A stretch of DNA of 64,000 nt from Caldilineaceae bacterium. GTDB taxonomy: Bacteria; Chloroflexota; Anaerolineae; Caldilineales; Caldilineaceae. Under the pieces are notes generated by a model that was not told the DNA's origin, searched no databases, and saw nothing but the letters and a program-made list of their open reading frames with translations. The translations under genes were made by a program, and so were the position numbers. The stretch lies in the NCBI GenBank assembly GCA_022842065.1, contig JALHQH010000015.1:124001-188000 (forward strand), in the 5' to 3' direction. This document shows positions 1 through 9,574 of the stretch, one piece after another. Position 1 is the stretch's first letter, and the number at the start of each line of letters is the position of its first letter.

Positions 1-45
1 TGCCCACACAGTAGACGCCTACAGTGTAATCAATTATATCGCCGA

Positions 46-120
<75 letters not shown>

Positions 121-125
121 AAAAA

Positions 126-169
126 AGCCCCGCCGGTTTTGACTAAACGACAACCCGGGCGGCTCTTTT
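126..169 (+). terminator. Intrinsic terminator after tRNA-Gln
   Basis: A GC-rich imperfect stem (AGCCCCGCCGG at 126-136 with CCCGGGCGGCT at 154-164) is followed by CTTTT. It starts 6 nt after the tRNA CCA end and would terminate the tRNA transcript. Confidence 0.75.
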
Positions 170-449
170 GTGATTGGTGCTAAGCGCAGGGTCCGCGCCA
201 ATTAACTGCGTGCTACGGTGCGTTGATTTGCATAATCGGCCAAGTGCCAGACTGATTTGGCTTGGTTGTGCAGTTGTAAATCGGCGCTGTGAGGCTTTTG
301 TTGTAGATATCCTTAATGTATTGTAAATAATTCATCCGAGGGATTCCGGTTGCTAGCACGATTAATTATTTAGCCAACAGTAGGTTAATTTAACTACTGC
401 CAATCTGCCTTGCAACTGTCGTTATTGGCGTGACCGGAGGATTTTGCCT
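170..449. other. Intergenic region upstream of the SH3/nuclease gene
   Basis: No ORF, repeat or RNA gene is seen here. It should hold the promoter of the gene starting at 450, but no convincing -35/-10 pair was identified. GGAGG at 436-440 is the ribosome binding site for the GTG at 450. Confidence 0.4.
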
Positions 450-2234
450 GTGAAGTATTTACAAAGCGCTGGATTGACTAGTTTACTCCTAAGTGGCCTG
501 CTGCTGTGGGCATTGCGCACACCTTTGCCGCTAGGCGCGCAGGTGAGCTATCCTGTTTCCGGCGTGGTGAATGCAGTTGCCAACCTGCGCACCGGCCCTG
601 GCACCACCTATGGGGTACACAGCCAGGTGCAGCCGGGCGCACGGCTGACCATTACCGGCTGTAACAATCCGTGTACCTGGTATCAACTGGCGAATGGCCA
701 TTGGATCGCGACCTTTCTGGTTGATCTGGTCGCGACCACAACTGCGGCGCTGGTCGCTGAACCAACCCCTATGCCACTGACTGTTGTGGCTTGGAATACA
801 GAGCTGAATGGCGCGGATGTGGCACAGATTGGCGCCCGGATTGCGGCCTTTCAAGAGGTTGATCTCTGGGGTTTGAGTGAGATCAACCAGCCCGCGGCCG
901 TACCGATCCTCGAGGCGGCCGCCGAAGTGGGCGAAGCGGCGGATTATCGCGCGGTGTTGGGGCAATCCGGCAGCGGTGATCGGCTGCTGGCGCTCTATGA
1001 CAGCAGCCGTTTTACGCTGGTTGATACCTGGGAGATTGATGCTATCAACACGACCGGCAATGCTCGCGCTCCCTTGGTGCTACACCTGCGCGAGGCAAGT
1101 GGCAACGAGTTGCTCTTTATGGTTAACCATCTCTACCGAAGCCGGGACGAGGAGCGCCATCAGCAGGCCCGTTTGCTCAATGCCTGGGCGGCAATGCAGA
1201 CTTTGCCTGTGATTGCCGTGGGTGACTATAATTTTGACTGGGCGCTCAACGGGGGCGAGGCGGACCATGATTTGGGCTATGATCTGCTGACCGCCGACGA
1301 TCACTTTACCTGGGTACGCCCGCCGACGCTCGTTACCACCCAATGTAGCGGCTGGCCCTGTGAATTCAACAGTGTGTTGGACTTTACCTTTACCGCGGGT
1401 GCGGCCCAAAGCTGGCGTGCCAGCGCTGAGATCGTGATCGTACCGGGCGACTTTCCCGATGATGCCACGACCAGCGATCATCGCCCGATCTTAACGCGCT
1501 TCTGGCCAAGCGCCGATACCCCAACCACTGATACCCCAATTACTGATAACCCAGTGGCGACAGCAACCCGATCCCCGGTCGCGTCTGGCCCGACTGCCAA
1601 CCAGGTCGCCAACCTGCGTCTTGGTCCCGCTACCACCTATCCCCTGGCTGGCCAGGTGACCGCCGGTGAGGCGTTATCTCTGGTCGGGCGCAATGGGGCG
1701 GGTGATTGGTATCAGTTGGCGACGGGGGCGTGGATCGCCGCCTTTTTGGTTGATGGGGCACCCACCACCTTGGCCCTGGTCGAGGTGACCCCACCTACTG
1801 CCGCGCCGCTCCCACCGACCGCGCTCCCGGCTGCCGTTCTCCCGCCCACTGCGCCGCCAATCCTACCGACTGCCATCCCGGTCGCCCCGACCATTGCCCC
1901 CGCCGGTGTCGCCCAGGTCGTCATCAGCACTGTTTACTATGATGGCCGGGTGGCGCGAGTGGAGAGTGACGAATATGCCGAGATCGCCAACGTGGGGAAC
2001 GCGGCGATTAACATTGGCGGTTGGCTGCTAAATGCTGGTGATGACGGTCAAAATTTTCGTTTTCCCAGCCTGGAACTGGGGCCTGGGACACGCGTGCGCA
2101 TCTACACCAATGAAATCCATGCCGAATCGGGTGGCTACAGCTTTGGCAAGGGCCAAGCGATCTGGAACAACAAAGGTGATTGCGGTTATCTCTTTGACAG
2201 TAGCGGTACACAGGTCGATCGTTACTGCTATTAA
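450..2234 (+). CDS. Secreted endonuclease/exonuclease/phosphatase-fold protein with two SH3b domains and an LTD domain
   Basis: This 594-aa protein starts at GTG 450, nine nt after GGAGG; a TTG at 444 is in frame but too close to that site. Residues 1-30 form a signal peptide. Bacterial SH3-like modules lie near 35-90 ([12 protein letters not shown]) and 385-430 ([12 protein letters not shown]). Between them is an EEP-type phosphodiesterase domain (about 110-350) with the expected metal and catalytic motifs: E in LSEINQ, N in VNHLY, GDYNFDW and SDHRP. A Pro/Thr-rich linker leads to a C-terminal lamin-tail (LTD) domain, common on secreted bacterial nucleases. The inferred role is extracellular or cell-wall DNA/phosphodiester hydrolysis. 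The substrate cannot be told from the sequence. Confidence 0.8.
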   Translation: MKYLQSAGLTSLLLSGLLLWALRTPLPLGAQVSYPVSGVVNAVANLRTGPGTTYGVHSQVQPGARLTITGCNNPCTWYQLANGHWIATFLVDLVATTTAALVAEPTPMPLTVVAWNTELNGADVAQIGARIAAFQEVDLWGLSEINQPAAVPILEAAAEVGEAADYRAVLGQSGSGDRLLALYDSSRFTLVDTWEIDAINTTGNARAPLVLHLREASGNELLFMVNHLYRSRDEERHQQARLLNAWAAMQTLPVIAVGDYNFDWALNGGEADHDLGYDLLTADDHFTWVRPPTLVTTQCSGWPCEFNSVLDFTFTAGAAQSWRASAEIVIVPGDFPDDATTSDHRPILTRFWPSADTPTTDTPITDNPVATATRSPVASGPTANQVANLRLGPATTYPLAGQVTAGEALSLVGRNGAGDWYQLATGAWIAAFLVDGAPTTLALVEVTPPTAAPLPPTALPAAVLPPTAPPILPTAIPVAPTIAPAGVAQVVISTVYYDGRVARVESDEYAEIANVGNAAINIGGWLLNAGDDGQNFRFPSLELGPGTRVRIYTNEIHAESGGYSFGKGQAIWNNKGDCGYLFDSSGTQVDRYCY

Positions 2235-2404
2235 GCGGACTGCGCTGGCGCGCCATGTCCGCGCCCGCTGGACCCTTGGTTACCCATTCCTACTTGCGAC
2301 AATTGCCTTGTTGGTCTCAACAAAATGTGCTTTGACCAGCCATCCCGTACTGTGGTACGCTCTATGCTAATCTATTCTCGTGATTTCTCCGGCTACCGTG
2401 TCGC

Positions 2405-2515
2405 ATTTGTGAAACGTAAAACGTGATACCTAAAACGTGATATACAGGACGGTGACCCCGTTTCACGTTTCACGCATCACGTTTTACGTTTCACGCATCA
2501 CGCATCACGTTTCGT
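2405..2515. repeat. Heptamer (CACGTTT/CACGCAT) repeat array, inverted arrangement
   Basis: The left part carries AAACGTGA-type units and the right part their reverse complements (TTTCACG, ATCACGT), separated by a short unique spacer, so the element can fold back on itself. The same heptamer family occurs at 11545-11655, 15868-15975, 26404-26596 and 57519-57592. It fills most of the 2235-2536 gap. Confidence 0.85.
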
Positions 2516-2536
2516 TGCCTCCGCACTGTATTGGAA

Positions 2537-4560
2537 ATGATTGTTATGGCCATCTCCCCCCATCTGACGGACCGTTTGACGAAGGGTACTGCGCGCGCAC
2601 GTGTGCGCGTGCTGGGGCTTGATCTGCTCAAAAATGATGCCGAAGCGCGCCTGTTGTTAGCTGTGTTGGCCGCCTATGGTGATGATGCCCAGGCTTTGCT
2701 CTATGTGGCGCCGACGCGTGCCCATGCCCGCCGTCGTCCTCCTGATCTGGTGCTCTGTCATCCGACGACTGGGTTGCTGATTATCGAGTGTAAAGGCCAT
2801 CGGCTGGATGAGATCGAGGGGGTGGAAGCAGGCTTTCTAAAGGTCCGCTACCACAACCGCATGGAGCCGACCAATGTGATTCGCCAATCTGAGGATCAGC
2901 TCTATGATATTCAACATGAGATCGGCGCACTTCTCCCCGACCGGCGTCACCAACCACTGATCAATGCCATGATTGCTTTCCCCAATATTACCCAATCCGC
3001 CTGGCAGGAGCGTGGCTACCATGAGCTACATCCTAGTGACGTGTTGCTCTTTGCCGAACAGGTTGACGATCCGGCGTTGCTGCGGACACATATCGGTGCG
3101 CTGGTGACCCAGAGTTTGGCCGTGGCGCATAAGATGGCCCCCCTGGCACCTGAACATTGGGTGGCAGTGGGCAAAGTCTTTGGCAACTCGGATGTCATTA
3201 ACCCGGTGCGGCCACTGCGGCCAACTATCGAAGAGCGACAACTGGGTGTTATCTCGACGATCTGCTCAACCGCGAGAGTTATCTCTCGGATGAGCAGAAA
3301 GAACTGGTCCAACTACGGGTTGATGGCTTTCCGCGCTTGATCCGCGGGGTGGCCGGCAGCGGCAAGACCGTGGTGCTGGCTGAATTGGTGGCCCGTTATC
3401 TGCATCGCCACCCACCGACCGCGCGCCCACGGGTGGGGGTGACCTGTTTTAATCGTACTCTCGTGCCCTTCCTAGCCCAGAAGATTGCGGTGGCCTGGCA
3501 TGGTCATGGTCACGATGATGATGATCCACCGCCGCCGCTCAGCATCAAACATCTTAACGGCCTGATCTGGTCACTCAAAGAAGCGGGCTGGCCTTTCCAA
3601 TATATTAATCTGACGACGCTACCCGAGGCGACGCCGCGTGCGCTGGCCTATCGGGCTCAAATCGCCGCCTTTGCGCAAGTTCAGCCGACCCATTACCATG
3701 AGCTCTGCTTTGATGCACTCTTTGTTGATGAAGCCCAGGATTTTGAGCCGGCAGAGATCGCTTTGTTGAGTGATCTGGTCAAGCCTGATCCTACCACTGG
3801 CGAAAAGACCCTCGTGCTCTGTTATGATGATGCGCAAAATCTTTATGGTCGCACCCGTCCAGTCTGGCAAGAGATTGGTCTGAATCTGGTCGGTGGTCGT
3901 AGTCGCGTCATGCGCCGTTGTTTTCGCAACAGCCGCCAGACGGTAGAGTTTGCCTTTAATGTGCTCCTGGGCAGCCGCGCGCCGGCGGATCTGCGGGTGC
4001 ATACGCGCCAATATGCGGATATAGGCTATCTGCGCGAACACAATCTCGTGGTGGAGGAGGAAGGCTACTTTCAAGTGCATTTTGCGGAGCGAAATGGAGA
4101 CGTGCCAGCGGTGCAGACCTTTGCCACGCGCCACGAGGAACAGGATTGGATCGTGGCACAAATTGCGCAGCTGCTGGAGAGCGAAGCGGTACGACCGGAA
4201 GATATTTTGCTGATAGCCGATCAACCCCGCTTGCCCTTGCTGGATCTGACGTATCTGTTGGCGCAGTTGCACCGCCGGCTGCCGGCATTAACGATTCATC
4301 ATGCCTATGGTGAGCGCGAAAATAAGGATGGTTACCTCTTTGTCCCCAATCAGTTGACCATTGCCTCGGTCTACAGTGCCAAGGGGTATGATGCCCCGCT
4401 GGTCTTTTTGCTGGGGGCCGATCTCTTTTCCTATACCAAAGAAGGGCGCGCTGCGTTTTATGTGGCCGCAACCAGGGCTAAATACCGCCTGACCATCACC
4501 GGACTCTGGCGCGACCGCTCCTTGCTGGTGGAAGCCGCTGCCCTATGTAAGGGTGCCTAA
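2537..4560 (+). pseudogene. NERD-domain UvrD/REP-like DNA helicase, split by a frameshift near 3241-3250
   Basis: Two overlapping frames encode one protein of about 670 aa. Residues from 2537 to about 3245 form a NERD-like nuclease domain with a PD-(D/E)xK-type site (PPDLVLC then IIECKGH). The frame then has to shift by -1 (or +2) near the GGG at 3244-3246 to continue as YLDDLLNRESYLSDEQ and Walker A GVAGSGKT. Helicase motifs follow: LFVDEAQDFE (motif II), YDDAQNLYG (motif III), SVYSAKGYD (motif V) and YVAATRAK (motif VI). As read, the first frame stops at 3340 and the second has no real start (TTG 3337 is fortuitous). One missing G in a homopolymer would explain it, so sequencing error and true mutation are both possible. 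The start could be ATG 2537 or 2546; neither has a good SD. Confidence 0.8.
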
Positions 4561-4990
4561 GCGTGTAAACACGCTTTGTTATTCAGTTTGTTATTCAGTG
4601 AAAAATTAAGGTTTCTGACACACTACTTGTATCAAAATCGCGTAATGATGTAAACAAGTAATGATGCCGTGATTAGGGTGTGATCAGGTGCGTTGCACTG
4701 TCCAAACGGCGATCGTACGCCCCACTTCGCTCTGGACAGTACGACGCACCTGCATCGTTATCAACTTTAATCCTCTTCTTTCTCAGCCTCCGGATATTCC
4801 TCCTGTATACAATGGTTATTCTTTTTTGCAGTAATCGCTGTTTAATAATTAAGTCAAATTACGTAGACACATACCGTAACTCCTGTTGCCCTTGCTCGTC
4901 ATCATTAGTGAATTCGATGAAACAACATCAAAAACAAAATTAATCTTCACAGCCGTTTGGCCTACTAAACTAATGATCAGGAGTAATGCA
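4561..4990. other. Intergenic region with an imperfect hairpin
   Basis: AT-rich gap. The only structure is an inverted repeat pairing 4685-4704 with 4733-4752 (18 of 20 positions), loop 28 nt. No T-tract follows, so it is not a typical terminator. AGGAG at 4979-4983 belongs to the next gene. Confidence 0.5.
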
Positions 4991-5185
4991 ATGGGTAACA
5001 AATCCTACAATCAACAAGATCTCAACCGCCTGCTGGCCGAGAACAAAGCTGCCGGTCGTGGTGGTTATGGCAACCAATCCTATAAAGATGCGATGGCCGA
5101 TCAGGGCCTTTGGCTGACATCCAAAGAGCAATTCGACGAACTCTACAAATCGGTTGACGATATTGAAAAGTTCCTCCGTTCCTAA
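4991..5185 (+). CDS. Small hydrophilic protein, 64 aa, unknown function
   Basis: ATG 4991 is preceded by AGGAG at 4979-4983 with 7-nt spacing, which supports translation. The product is hydrophilic, with no signal peptide or membrane segment. Its first half is rich in Asn, Gln and Gly (MGNKSYNQQD, GRGGYGNQSY); the second half could form helix (SKEQFDELYKSVDDIEKFL). The motifs NKSYNQQD and NQSYKDAM look like an internal duplication. I do not recognise the family. It stands alone between two long gaps, so it may be monocistronic. Confidence 0.6.
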   Translation: MGNKSYNQQDLNRLLAENKAAGRGGYGNQSYKDAMADQGLWLTSKEQFDELYKSVDDIEKFLRS

Positions 5186-5666
5186 CTTGGCGTCGCTTTG
5201 GCAACGTGAGCAGTCCCAACACTAACGTCCACTACACTCGCATTTTCGGATAGAGCGCTTTTAACAGCTTCATTGTTGTAACCCCTGCGTCTCTGTCATG
5301 ATCTGACCCGGTACCAATTCAGACGTTTATAGAGTCTACTGCGCATTTGAAACGCGTTTTTGAAAAACAACGGCGCTGCTTCGTGCTTTTCAAAATTGTG
5401 TTGTCGTTGCTTGCGCGCGGCTGTTGCCCCTTCATTGTCCAGGCATCGCATCCGATCTTGCCAACATCTACTGCGGCTAGACAGGTCTACCACCATCCCT
5501 GTCCGGCCATGCTTATGGTGGCGGGCCCTTGTAGCGGGGCTCGCCACTTTTTGTCTGCCCTTTTTGCCCACGTCTGCCCTTTTCCCCTGTGTTGTCTGGT
5601 CAAAACGCCTGCAACTGGTATACAAAATAGACCTTTTGTCCCCTCTCTGGTAAACTTTATCACTAT
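5186..5666. other. Intergenic region, nothing recognised
   Basis: No convincing gene, terminator or promoter is seen in this 480-bp gap. Open frames running through it (for example 5347-5847) lack family features and overlap the SDR gene. A weak hairpin (GGCGGGCCC with GGGGCTCGCC) lies around 5519-5544. Confidence 0.4.
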
Positions 5667-6464
5667 ATGGCACAGAAAAAGTTACAAGGTCAAGTTGCAA
5701 TCATTACAGGGGGAAGCCGCGGATTGGGCGTCGGGGTTGCCGAACGTCTCATCGCGGCTGGCGCGTCGATCACCATCACGGCACGCTCGGCAGAGCAACT
5801 TGCGGCTGAGGCAGATCGTTTGCGCGCCTTCGGTGCACAGGTGCTGACCGTTACAGCTGATGTCAGCGATCCCGAGCAAGTGCAGGCGGTGGTCGATCAG
5901 ACGATCGATACCTATCAGCGGATTGACATCCTGGTAAACAATGCCGGTGTGGTCTGGCCCATTGAGGAAGTCGCCGAGAGTGACCCCGATGAGTGGGCTT
6001 ATAATATCCATGTTAATCTGATTGGGCCCTTCTACGCCGTCAACAGTGTGCTGCCGGCGATGCAGGCCCAAGGCTATGGGCGGATTGTCAATATCAGCAG
6101 CGGTTTGGGGCGCACGCCGGTGGCTGGTTTGAGCGCCTATGGCGCGGCAAAGGCTGGGCTTGATCAATTCACTCGTATCCTTGCCTTGGAACTGGCCAAC
6201 AGCGGTATTACCGTCAACGCGTTGCACCCTGGCGTGGTAGATACCGAAATGCAGGCTGATCTGCGCAGTGTTGATACCAGCGGCAGCAAGCTCGATTTGA
6301 CTATGTTTCACGAATTTGCGGATGGCGGTCGTTTGCAGCCCCCCCACCTGGTCGCCCGTCTGGTCTACTGGCTCGTCGGTCCCTGGAGCCGTAGCCACAA
6401 TGGCGAAGTTTTCAGTTTTCGTGATGAGGCTTGGCTGGCCCAGGTCGATAGCGATCTGAAGTAG
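5667..6464 (+). CDS. Short-chain dehydrogenase/reductase (classical SDR)
   Basis: A 265-aa NAD(P)-dependent oxidoreductase. The N-terminal Rossmann motif TGGSRGLG, the central NNAG motif, the catalytic Ser in NISSGLG and the YGAAK (YxxxK) pair are all present, so it should be active. The length fits the classical SDR family, 3-oxoacyl-ACP-reductase-like. Substrate is unknown. The ATG at 5667 has no clear SD. An 87-bp gap with a perfect palindrome separates it from the GH13 gene, so there is no clear operon. Confidence 0.85.
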   Translation: MAQKKLQGQVAIITGGSRGLGVGVAERLIAAGASITITARSAEQLAAEADRLRAFGAQVLTVTADVSDPEQVQAVVDQTIDTYQRIDILVNNAGVVWPIEEVAESDPDEWAYNIHVNLIGPFYAVNSVLPAMQAQGYGRIVNISSGLGRTPVAGLSAYGAAKAGLDQFTRILALELANSGITVNALHPGVVDTEMQADLRSVDTSGSKLDLTMFHEFADGGRLQPPHLVARLVYWLVGPWSRSHNGEVFSFRDEAWLAQVDSDLK

Positions 6465-6472
6465 GTAGAAAA

Positions 6473-6524
6473 GTAAATCAGTACATCGGTAAATCAGTAC
6501 TGATTTACCGATGTACTGATTTAC
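6473..6524. repeat. Perfect 52-bp palindrome
   Basis: Arms 6473-6496 and 6501-6524 are exact reverse complements; the central GTAC is itself palindromic. Each arm contains GTAAATCA twice. There is no T-tract, so it is not an obvious terminator, although it lies between two co-directional genes. Confidence 0.9.
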
Positions 6525-6551
6525 GGATATAGCCAAATCCGTTATACACCC

Positions 6552-8435
6552 ATGACTGTTAGTCCATCACTCACACCTGCGTATGCGACACCCACGGCGT
6601 CGGCGCACCAATTTCCGAGCGGCGTCAACATGCTGCCGATTGATATTCGTGGCGGCGTCCACCCTAATTTGTTGGCCCCTGATACCCTTACCTTTGTCCT
6701 CTATGCACCCTATAAGCCTTACGTAAGTTTAGTCGGTGACTTCAATGAGTGGAATAGCCGCGCCAATCGCATGGTTACCGATGGGCGCGGGGTGTGGTGG
6801 ACTACGATTCCTCATCCCGGCGAAACCAGCTATGGCTACTATGTCGCCGTGGATGACGATTCTCATGTGTGGGTCGGTGATCCCTATGCTACGCAGTTGG
6901 CTTGGGCTGAGGATGGCCCCTGGGCCTATTTACCCGCTACCACCTCCGCCTTTGTCTGGCATGACCAGGCATGGCAGACACCCCCCTTGCGCGAACTGGT
7001 GATCTACGAACTCTGTGTGCGTGACTTTGCTGGTTACTGGCAAGCCAACCGTCCTCACTTTGGTACCTTTCAGGATCTGCTTGGCTATGTTGATTACTTT
7101 GCCGAATTGGGGGTCAACGCGATTGAGCTAATGCCGATTCAGGCCTTTCCGGGCGATTCAAGCTGGGGTTACAATCCCGTTTTCTACTTTGCGCCCGCTG
7201 CCGCCTATGGCACCCCAACCGATCTCAAACGCCTGGTCGATAGCTGTCACCAGCGCGGGATTGCGGTGATCCTTGACGTGGCCTTTAACCATGCCTGGGG
7301 TGATCATCCCTATTATCAGATCTATCCCCCCATGTATGGGCCTAAGGGTGAATGGCTGGAAGATTGGAATCCCTTCTTTCATCATACACCCGGTGCGGTC
7401 AACAGTTGGGGGGGGGTAGACTGGGATCACTTTGCCCCGGAGACGACGCGCTACTTTCAGGATGTCGTCAAATTCTGGCTGACTGAATTTCATCTTGATG
7501 GCTTTCGGTTTGACTGGGTCTGTGGGGTCGATTATGACACCAAAAACCCGATGAACCCTGGCTTTGATCCCTATCATGGGATTAGCGCAATCGGGTGGGC
7601 GGCCCGCGCGGTTAAGCCTGATTGCCTACTGGTCGGTGAATTCTGGCAGTTAGAAGGCACCCATCCGGACAAAAGTGTCGCCAAGCTTGTGCATGAAACG
7701 CCAATGGCGGCTTGCTGGAATGGGGATTTTCACCATGTGCTCGAAGATGTGCTCAACCAGCGCTGGGCGTGGGAACAGCAGGATATCTTTCGCGCCTTGG
7801 GCGGGTTTCGTCAGCTAGGGTTCACCACCGCCACGCAGGTGATCAACTACTCCTGTAGCCACGATGAAGTGCGGCCGGAACATGAGATCATCTTCTACTC
7901 GCGGCGTCATATTACCTTGCCCGCGGGTATGAATGTGCATGAACTGGCCCTGCGCAAGGCGTTGCTGGGGTTGCTTGCCCTCTTTGGCGTACCAGGGGTC
8001 CCTATGCTATATAGCGGCCAGGAATTTGCCGAAGATACGCCACGGACCATCGACTTCCAGCCGCTACACTGGGGTAAATTGCAACAGGCGGTCTATGCTG
8101 ACTATGCGGCACTGGTGGGGCGTTTGATTCGGGCCCGGCGCAACCAGGCCGCGCTGCAAAGTGATCACATTCGTTTCTATGCCAATAACTTTGCGCAGGA
8201 GAAGGTGGTCCGCTTTGATCGTTTCGCCCTCGGCCCGGATGATACGACCGTGACCGATTTCGCCGCGGTTGCCCTCAACTTTGGCGAACGTCGTCAGCAG
8301 ATCGAGTTGACGCTGCCTTGGGCTGGTCGCTGGCGTGATCTGGTCACTAACCAGGTCCGTCAACGCAAAGCGGGAAGCTGGCAGGCAACATTGGGGCCGT
8401 GGCAAGGGCTGCTGTTGCTCTATGAGGGGCGCTAA
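6552..8435 (+). CDS. GH13 alpha-glucan-active enzyme with N-terminal CBM48 (branching enzyme/trehalohydrolase-like)
   Basis: A 627-aa protein. Residues about 45-130 form a CBM48-like beta-sandwich ([18 protein letters not shown]). The GH13 barrel follows, with region I DVAFNH (242-247), the nucleophile D321 in DGFRFD, the acid/base E363 in VGEFW, and the transition-state Asp D438 in SHDE. A small C-terminal beta domain ends the protein. This arrangement is shared by glycogen branching enzymes and malto-oligosyltrehalose trehalohydrolases. Length and order do not settle which, although the active-site set is complete. It is expected to be cytoplasmic, acting on alpha-1,4-glucans. No other glycogen gene is nearby. 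Confidence 0.85.
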   Translation: MTVSPSLTPAYATPTASAHQFPSGVNMLPIDIRGGVHPNLLAPDTLTFVLYAPYKPYVSLVGDFNEWNSRANRMVTDGRGVWWTTIPHPGETSYGYYVAVDDDSHVWVGDPYATQLAWAEDGPWAYLPATTSAFVWHDQAWQTPPLRELVIYELCVRDFAGYWQANRPHFGTFQDLLGYVDYFAELGVNAIELMPIQAFPGDSSWGYNPVFYFAPAAAYGTPTDLKRLVDSCHQRGIAVILDVAFNHAWGDHPYYQIYPPMYGPKGEWLEDWNPFFHHTPGAVNSWGGVDWDHFAPETTRYFQDVVKFWLTEFHLDGFRFDWVCGVDYDTKNPMNPGFDPYHGISAIGWAARAVKPDCLLVGEFWQLEGTHPDKSVAKLVHETPMAACWNGDFHHVLEDVLNQRWAWEQQDIFRALGGFRQLGFTTATQVINYSCSHDEVRPEHEIIFYSRRHITLPAGMNVHELALRKALLGLLALFGVPGVPMLYSGQEFAEDTPRTIDFQPLHWGKLQQAVYADYAALVGRLIRARRNQAALQSDHIRFYANNFAQEKVVRFDRFALGPDDTTVTDFAAVALNFGERRQQIELTLPWAGRWRDLVTNQVRQRKAGSWQATLGPWQGLLLLYEGR

Positions 8436-8459
8436 AAATAGGCAAAAACAGCGCATTTG

Positions 8460-8488
8460 TTGCAACTCAATTGTCTCTGTATTACACT
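8460..8488 (+). promoter_or_regulatory. Candidate sigma-70-type promoter upstream of sdhC
   Basis: TTGCAA (8460-8465), a 17-nt spacer and TACACT (8483-8488) match the -35/-10 consensus at 4 of 6 positions each. It would give a leader of about 190 nt before sdhC. Confidence 0.35.
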
Positions 8489-8588
8489 ATAGTAACGACT
8501 CCCACGGTTGAAATTTGTAGGCTTTCCGTCTATAGGTCGTAAGCTATATCTGTAACGCGCACTCCAGCATCAGTAGCTTTTTTGTGCT

Positions 8589-8630
8589 AACCTGATCCAA
8601 AGACGAGAAACTTTGTATCAGGTTATTTTG
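8589..8630 (+). terminator. Terminator-like or attenuator hairpin before sdhC
   Basis: AACCTGATCCAAAG (8589-8602) pairs with CTTTGTATCAGGTT (8611-8624), followed by ATTTTG. It may end GH13 transcription or act in the sdh leader. Confidence 0.45.
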
Positions 8631-8686
8631 TAACCACTAATTTAATCCGCACTGGTTCGCATTGTGAAAGTAGTCAGGAGCTTGAA

Positions 8687-9370
8687 ATGGCAGCAGTATT
8701 AGCGCTCCCGCGCACAACAATCGGCAAAAAGGCGATCATGGCCCTCACCGGATTGTTCTATGTCGGTTTTGTCCTCATTCATATGTATGGCAATCTCAAA
8801 GTCTTTCTCGGGCAGGAGTATTTTAATGAATATGCGGAAGGGTTGCGTGGTTTTGGCGCGCCGCTCCTGGGCCATCTGCATTTTCTCTACATTATGCGGG
8901 TGTTGCTGATCGTTTCGATTGCATTGCATATCTGGGCCGCCGTTAGTTTGACGCGCCAAGCGCGTTCCGCACGGCCCACCGCTTATAAAGTAACGCGCCG
9001 GCAAGAGGCCGATTATGCCTCCTTGACCATGCGTTGGGGCGGCGTGGCGATTTTCTTCTTTCTCATTTACCATCTGGCGCACTTTACCTGGGGGATCCCC
9101 GTGATCCATCCGAACTTCACGCCCGGCGATGCTTATAACAATCTGGTGATTGGTTTTCTAAATCCGTTTAATGTCGTCTTCTATCTGGTTGCGTTGACTG
9201 CCCTTGGCTTTCACCTCTACCATGGTACGTGGAGTATGTTCCAAACGCTGGGCCTGCGTAACCGCGATACTGACAGTGCCATCCGTGGCCTGGCTTGGGC
9301 GCTGGGCTTGTTGATTCCGATTGGCTTTGCGATTGTGCCGATTGGGGTGCTGTTGCGTTATGTGGTGTAA
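8687..9370 (+). CDS. sdhC: Succinate dehydrogenase cytochrome b558 subunit
   Basis: A 227-aa membrane protein with five predicted hydrophobic helices, as in the single-subunit b558 anchors of Bacteroidetes, Chloroflexi and Bacillus-type complex II. His residues in helices (LIHMYGN, LHIWAAV, IYHLAHFTWG, FHLYHGTW) are likely haem ligands. It anchors SdhA/SdhB and passes electrons to quinone. An AGGAG lies 7-8 nt before ATG 8687. It is followed by sdhA and sdhB, giving the usual C-A-B order. Confidence 0.93.
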   Translation: MAAVLALPRTTIGKKAIMALTGLFYVGFVLIHMYGNLKVFLGQEYFNEYAEGLRGFGAPLLGHLHFLYIMRVLLIVSIALHIWAAVSLTRQARSARPTAYKVTRRQEADYASLTMRWGGVAIFFFLIYHLAHFTWGIPVIHPNFTPGDAYNNLVIGFLNPFNVVFYLVALTALGFHLYHGTWSMFQTLGLRNRDTDSAIRGLAWALGLLIPIGFAIVPIGVLLRYVV

Positions 9371-9386
9371 CACAAGGAACGATTAA

Positions 9387-9525
9387 GTTGTTGGTTGGAT
9401 AGTTTGTTGGTTAGATAGTTAGTTGGTTTGATGCAATCGACACACGGATTTTATGGGAACAAGCGATAACCCAGCCAACCAACGAACAAACAAACCAACC
9501 AACCACCAACAAACAAAAGCACACC
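9387..9525. repeat. TTGGTTGG / CCAACCAA low-complexity inverted repeat
   Basis: The left side has TTGGTTGG, TTGTTGG and TTAGTTGG units; the right side has CCAACCAAC, AAACCAACC and ACCAACAAAC. The halves can pair across a short spacer. The same kind of element lies at 42990-43051. It occupies the sdhC-sdhA gap. Confidence 0.75.
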
Positions 9526-9574
9526 CTTACGTTTGCGTTGAACTGTAATCATTCATGAGTTTGAGGAGTAATTG

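Noticed and set aside
2032..2370. 112-aa ORF overlapping the end of the SH3/nuclease gene
   Set aside because: It lies in another frame of a well-supported gene and has no recognisable features.
5347..5847. 166-aa ORF in the 5186-5666 gap
   Set aside because: It overlaps the SDR start on the same strand, has no family features and no ribosome binding site.
6473..6524. Palindrome as a transposon end or attachment site
   Set aside because: No second copy, no target duplication and no transposase or integrase are visible nearby.
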